Shown here in pieces: positions 5,720-6,638 of a stretch of DNA of 6,638 nucleotides. The position numbers and the translations under genes are program-made. The DNA lies in the NCBI GenBank assembly GCA_012511915.1, contig JAAZFB010000062.1, forward strand, positions 1 through 6,638, read 5' to 3'. The notes under the pieces are model-generated. The model did no database searches. It saw nothing but the letters and a program-made list of their open reading frames with translations, and was not told where the DNA came from. Every line of letters starts with the position of its first letter. Position 1 is the first letter of the stretch. Source of the DNA: Clostridiaceae bacterium (GTDB lineage: Bacteria > Bacillota > Clostridia > Monoglobales > Firm-18).

Positions 5720-6638
5720 TTTACGGAAGGTTTAACAACACAAGGCAAATTTCTGAACTCATATGCTCCCTTAAATAATTTACGTATTATTCTAGAATTA
5801 CTAAATGTTTTGATCAAGACATTCAGTTTGTAAGAACCTAAGAATTTAAAGAAAGAATATTCTGTGAAAAATGATTGTCCAAAGATTTTGTAATCCACCT
5901 TTACAAATTTTATCCTATCCTCCGGATCTTCTATCGGGTGCAACACCCGATAGGGGTATTTATACAGATTGTCGTTCTTGAGACAAGGCAAATCCTTCGT
6001 ATCAATCAGTTTCCACAGCTCTTCTTCACTATTGGGGGAATACAAGACTCCCATCAGGTTCCACATATAACGGTCGAGTGCTATCACGGGCTTACCCCAA
6101 TAGGCACTTTCAATACTCATCGTGGAGTGGAACGTGATAACCTTATCGGAATGGAACATCAGTACATACGAATCGATGTCTGCATTTGCCGGGATGACCG
6201 TCACATTATCGTAATGCAGGTCATACAGCATCGTATGCGACGGATAAGGAACGTTGATTAGGTTGGGATGGATACGCAGATAAAAATGCTTCGTCTTGTC
6301 ACCTTTATAGTACTCGAAGATAGTCTTCAAGGCTGTATATTGGTTCTTGAAAAGCATATTTTTGTCATACTCTGATGACACAGCGCAGAATTCATCTTCA
6401 GAACTATTATAAATAGCGATATTCTCCACACATTCGTCAAAACCATCAGGCAGTTTACCCTTTACCTGCTTACCGATATACACTTTGTCTCCTGCAGCAA
6501 TTCCCTTTACTCTGTTTTCGAAAAACCGTTTCCCAATCGCCGTCTTCTCTTTTTCAGACTGAGGACTCTTCTCCCAGTTGTCCACAATCTTCTGATAGTT
6601 GGCCTCAACATCATGCACAACAGCATTATTAAAGTTAT
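5716..6638 (-). CDS. Capsule polysaccharide synthesis protein, GT-B-like (5' partial)
   Basis: This is the C-terminal part of a probable cytoplasmic capsular polysaccharide biosynthesis protein of the Capsule_synth (KpsC/KpsS-like) type. The frame stays open to the right edge: six residues (NFNNAV) precede the GTG at 6618, so the true start is probably outside and GTG should not be taken as the start. Numbering from that GTG, the supporting motifs are LRIHPN (about 114-119), a short D-x-Y stretch (about 149-151), and the block SDKVITFHSTMSIESAYWGK followed by PVIALDR (about 157-183). The basic HP motif and the HST...E..YWGKPVI block resemble the nucleotide-sugar half of this GT-B-like family. 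The C-terminus (about 250-300) is basic and aromatic and may contact the membrane. The stop overlaps the flippase start by 4 bases (ATGA), implying coupling. Donor and acceptor are unknown. A polysaccharide-modifying transferase of another GT-B family is possible. Confidence 0.75.
   Translation of the reverse strand, partial: NFNNAVVHDVEANYQKIVDNWEKSPQSEKEKTAIGKRFFENRVKGIAAGDKVYIGKQVKGKLPDGFDECVENIAIYNSSEDEFCAVSSEYDKNMLFKNQYTALKTIFEYYKGDKTKHFYLRIHPNLINVPYPSHTMLYDLHYDNVTVIPANADIDSYVLMFHSDKVITFHSTMSIESAYWGKPVIALDRYMWNLMGVLYSPNSEEELWKLIDTKDLPCLKNDNLYKYPYRVLHPIEDPEDRIKFVKVDYKIFGQSFFTEYSFFKFLGSYKLNVLIKTFSNSRIIRKLFKGAYEFRNLPCVVKPSVK
5931..5953. repeat. Perfect 10-base inverted repeat inside the capsule gene
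   Basis: Arms 5931-5940 (CTATCGGGTG) and 5944-5953 (CACCCGATAG) pair perfectly around a 3-base loop (CAA on plus, TTG on minus). In the minus-strand mRNA it covers codons for YRVLHPIE. No U-rich tract follows on the minus strand, so it is not a typical intrinsic terminator. It could form a strong mRNA stem-loop or a DNA cruciform, or be a binding site, or be coincidental. Confidence 0.85.

Noticed and set aside
5875..6261. Plus-strand open frame opposite the capsule-synthesis gene
   Set aside because: It is antisense to conserved HP and HST...GKPVI motifs, so it is treated as a shadow.
6612..6618. GTG (6618) or nearby ATG as the true start of the rightmost gene
   Set aside because: The frame is open to the window edge and the product lacks the N-terminal half expected of the family, so the start is most likely outside the window.

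Overview
The window looks like part of a polysaccharide (capsule or O-antigen type) biosynthesis locus from a Bacteroidota bacterium, most likely Bacteroidales such as Prevotella or Bacteroides. That assignment is inference. It rests on tightly packed genes without clear Shine-Dalgarno sequences, low to medium GC, an EpsG-type polymerase next to a MOP-superfamily flippase, and the style of the glycosyltransferases. No rRNA, tRNA or other taxonomic marker is present.

All five intact or partial genes lie on the minus strand, so transcription runs from high to low coordinates. The order is: the C-terminal part of a capsule-synthesis GT-B type protein, cut by the right edge (5716-6638); a Wzx-like flippase (4193-5719); a GT4-like glycosyltransferase (2923-4185); an EpsG/Wzy-like polymerase (1805-2923); and a second GT-B glycosyltransferase (545-1726). 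The first four are almost fused: a 4-base ATGA overlap, a 7-base gap, then a 1-base TAATG overlap. This suggests one operon with translational coupling. The last gene follows a 78-base gap and is visibly more GC-rich than the polymerase gene, so the cluster looks mosaic.

Together the genes fit a Wzx/Wzy-dependent pathway. Cytoplasmic glycosyltransferases build a repeat unit on a lipid carrier, the flippase moves it across the inner membrane, and the polymerase joins units in the periplasm. Initiating transferase, chain-length control, export and sugar-nucleotide genes are not in the window. The sugars and linkages cannot be read from the sequence.

Positions 1-544 hold no intact gene. They contain a decayed IS3-family OrfA relic (93-381, minus strand), with an in-frame stop and a frameshift, and a short plus-strand open frame (441-539) that may be the tail of a lost gene.

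The observation most worth following is a run of eight G residues at codons 18-20 of the polymerase gene. Gain or loss of one base would stop translation within a few codons, so it is a candidate phase-variation switch for polymer length or expression. A perfect 10-base inverted repeat inside the capsule-synthesis gene is also unexplained. I did not find an obviously new biological system beyond an uncharacterised polysaccharide locus.
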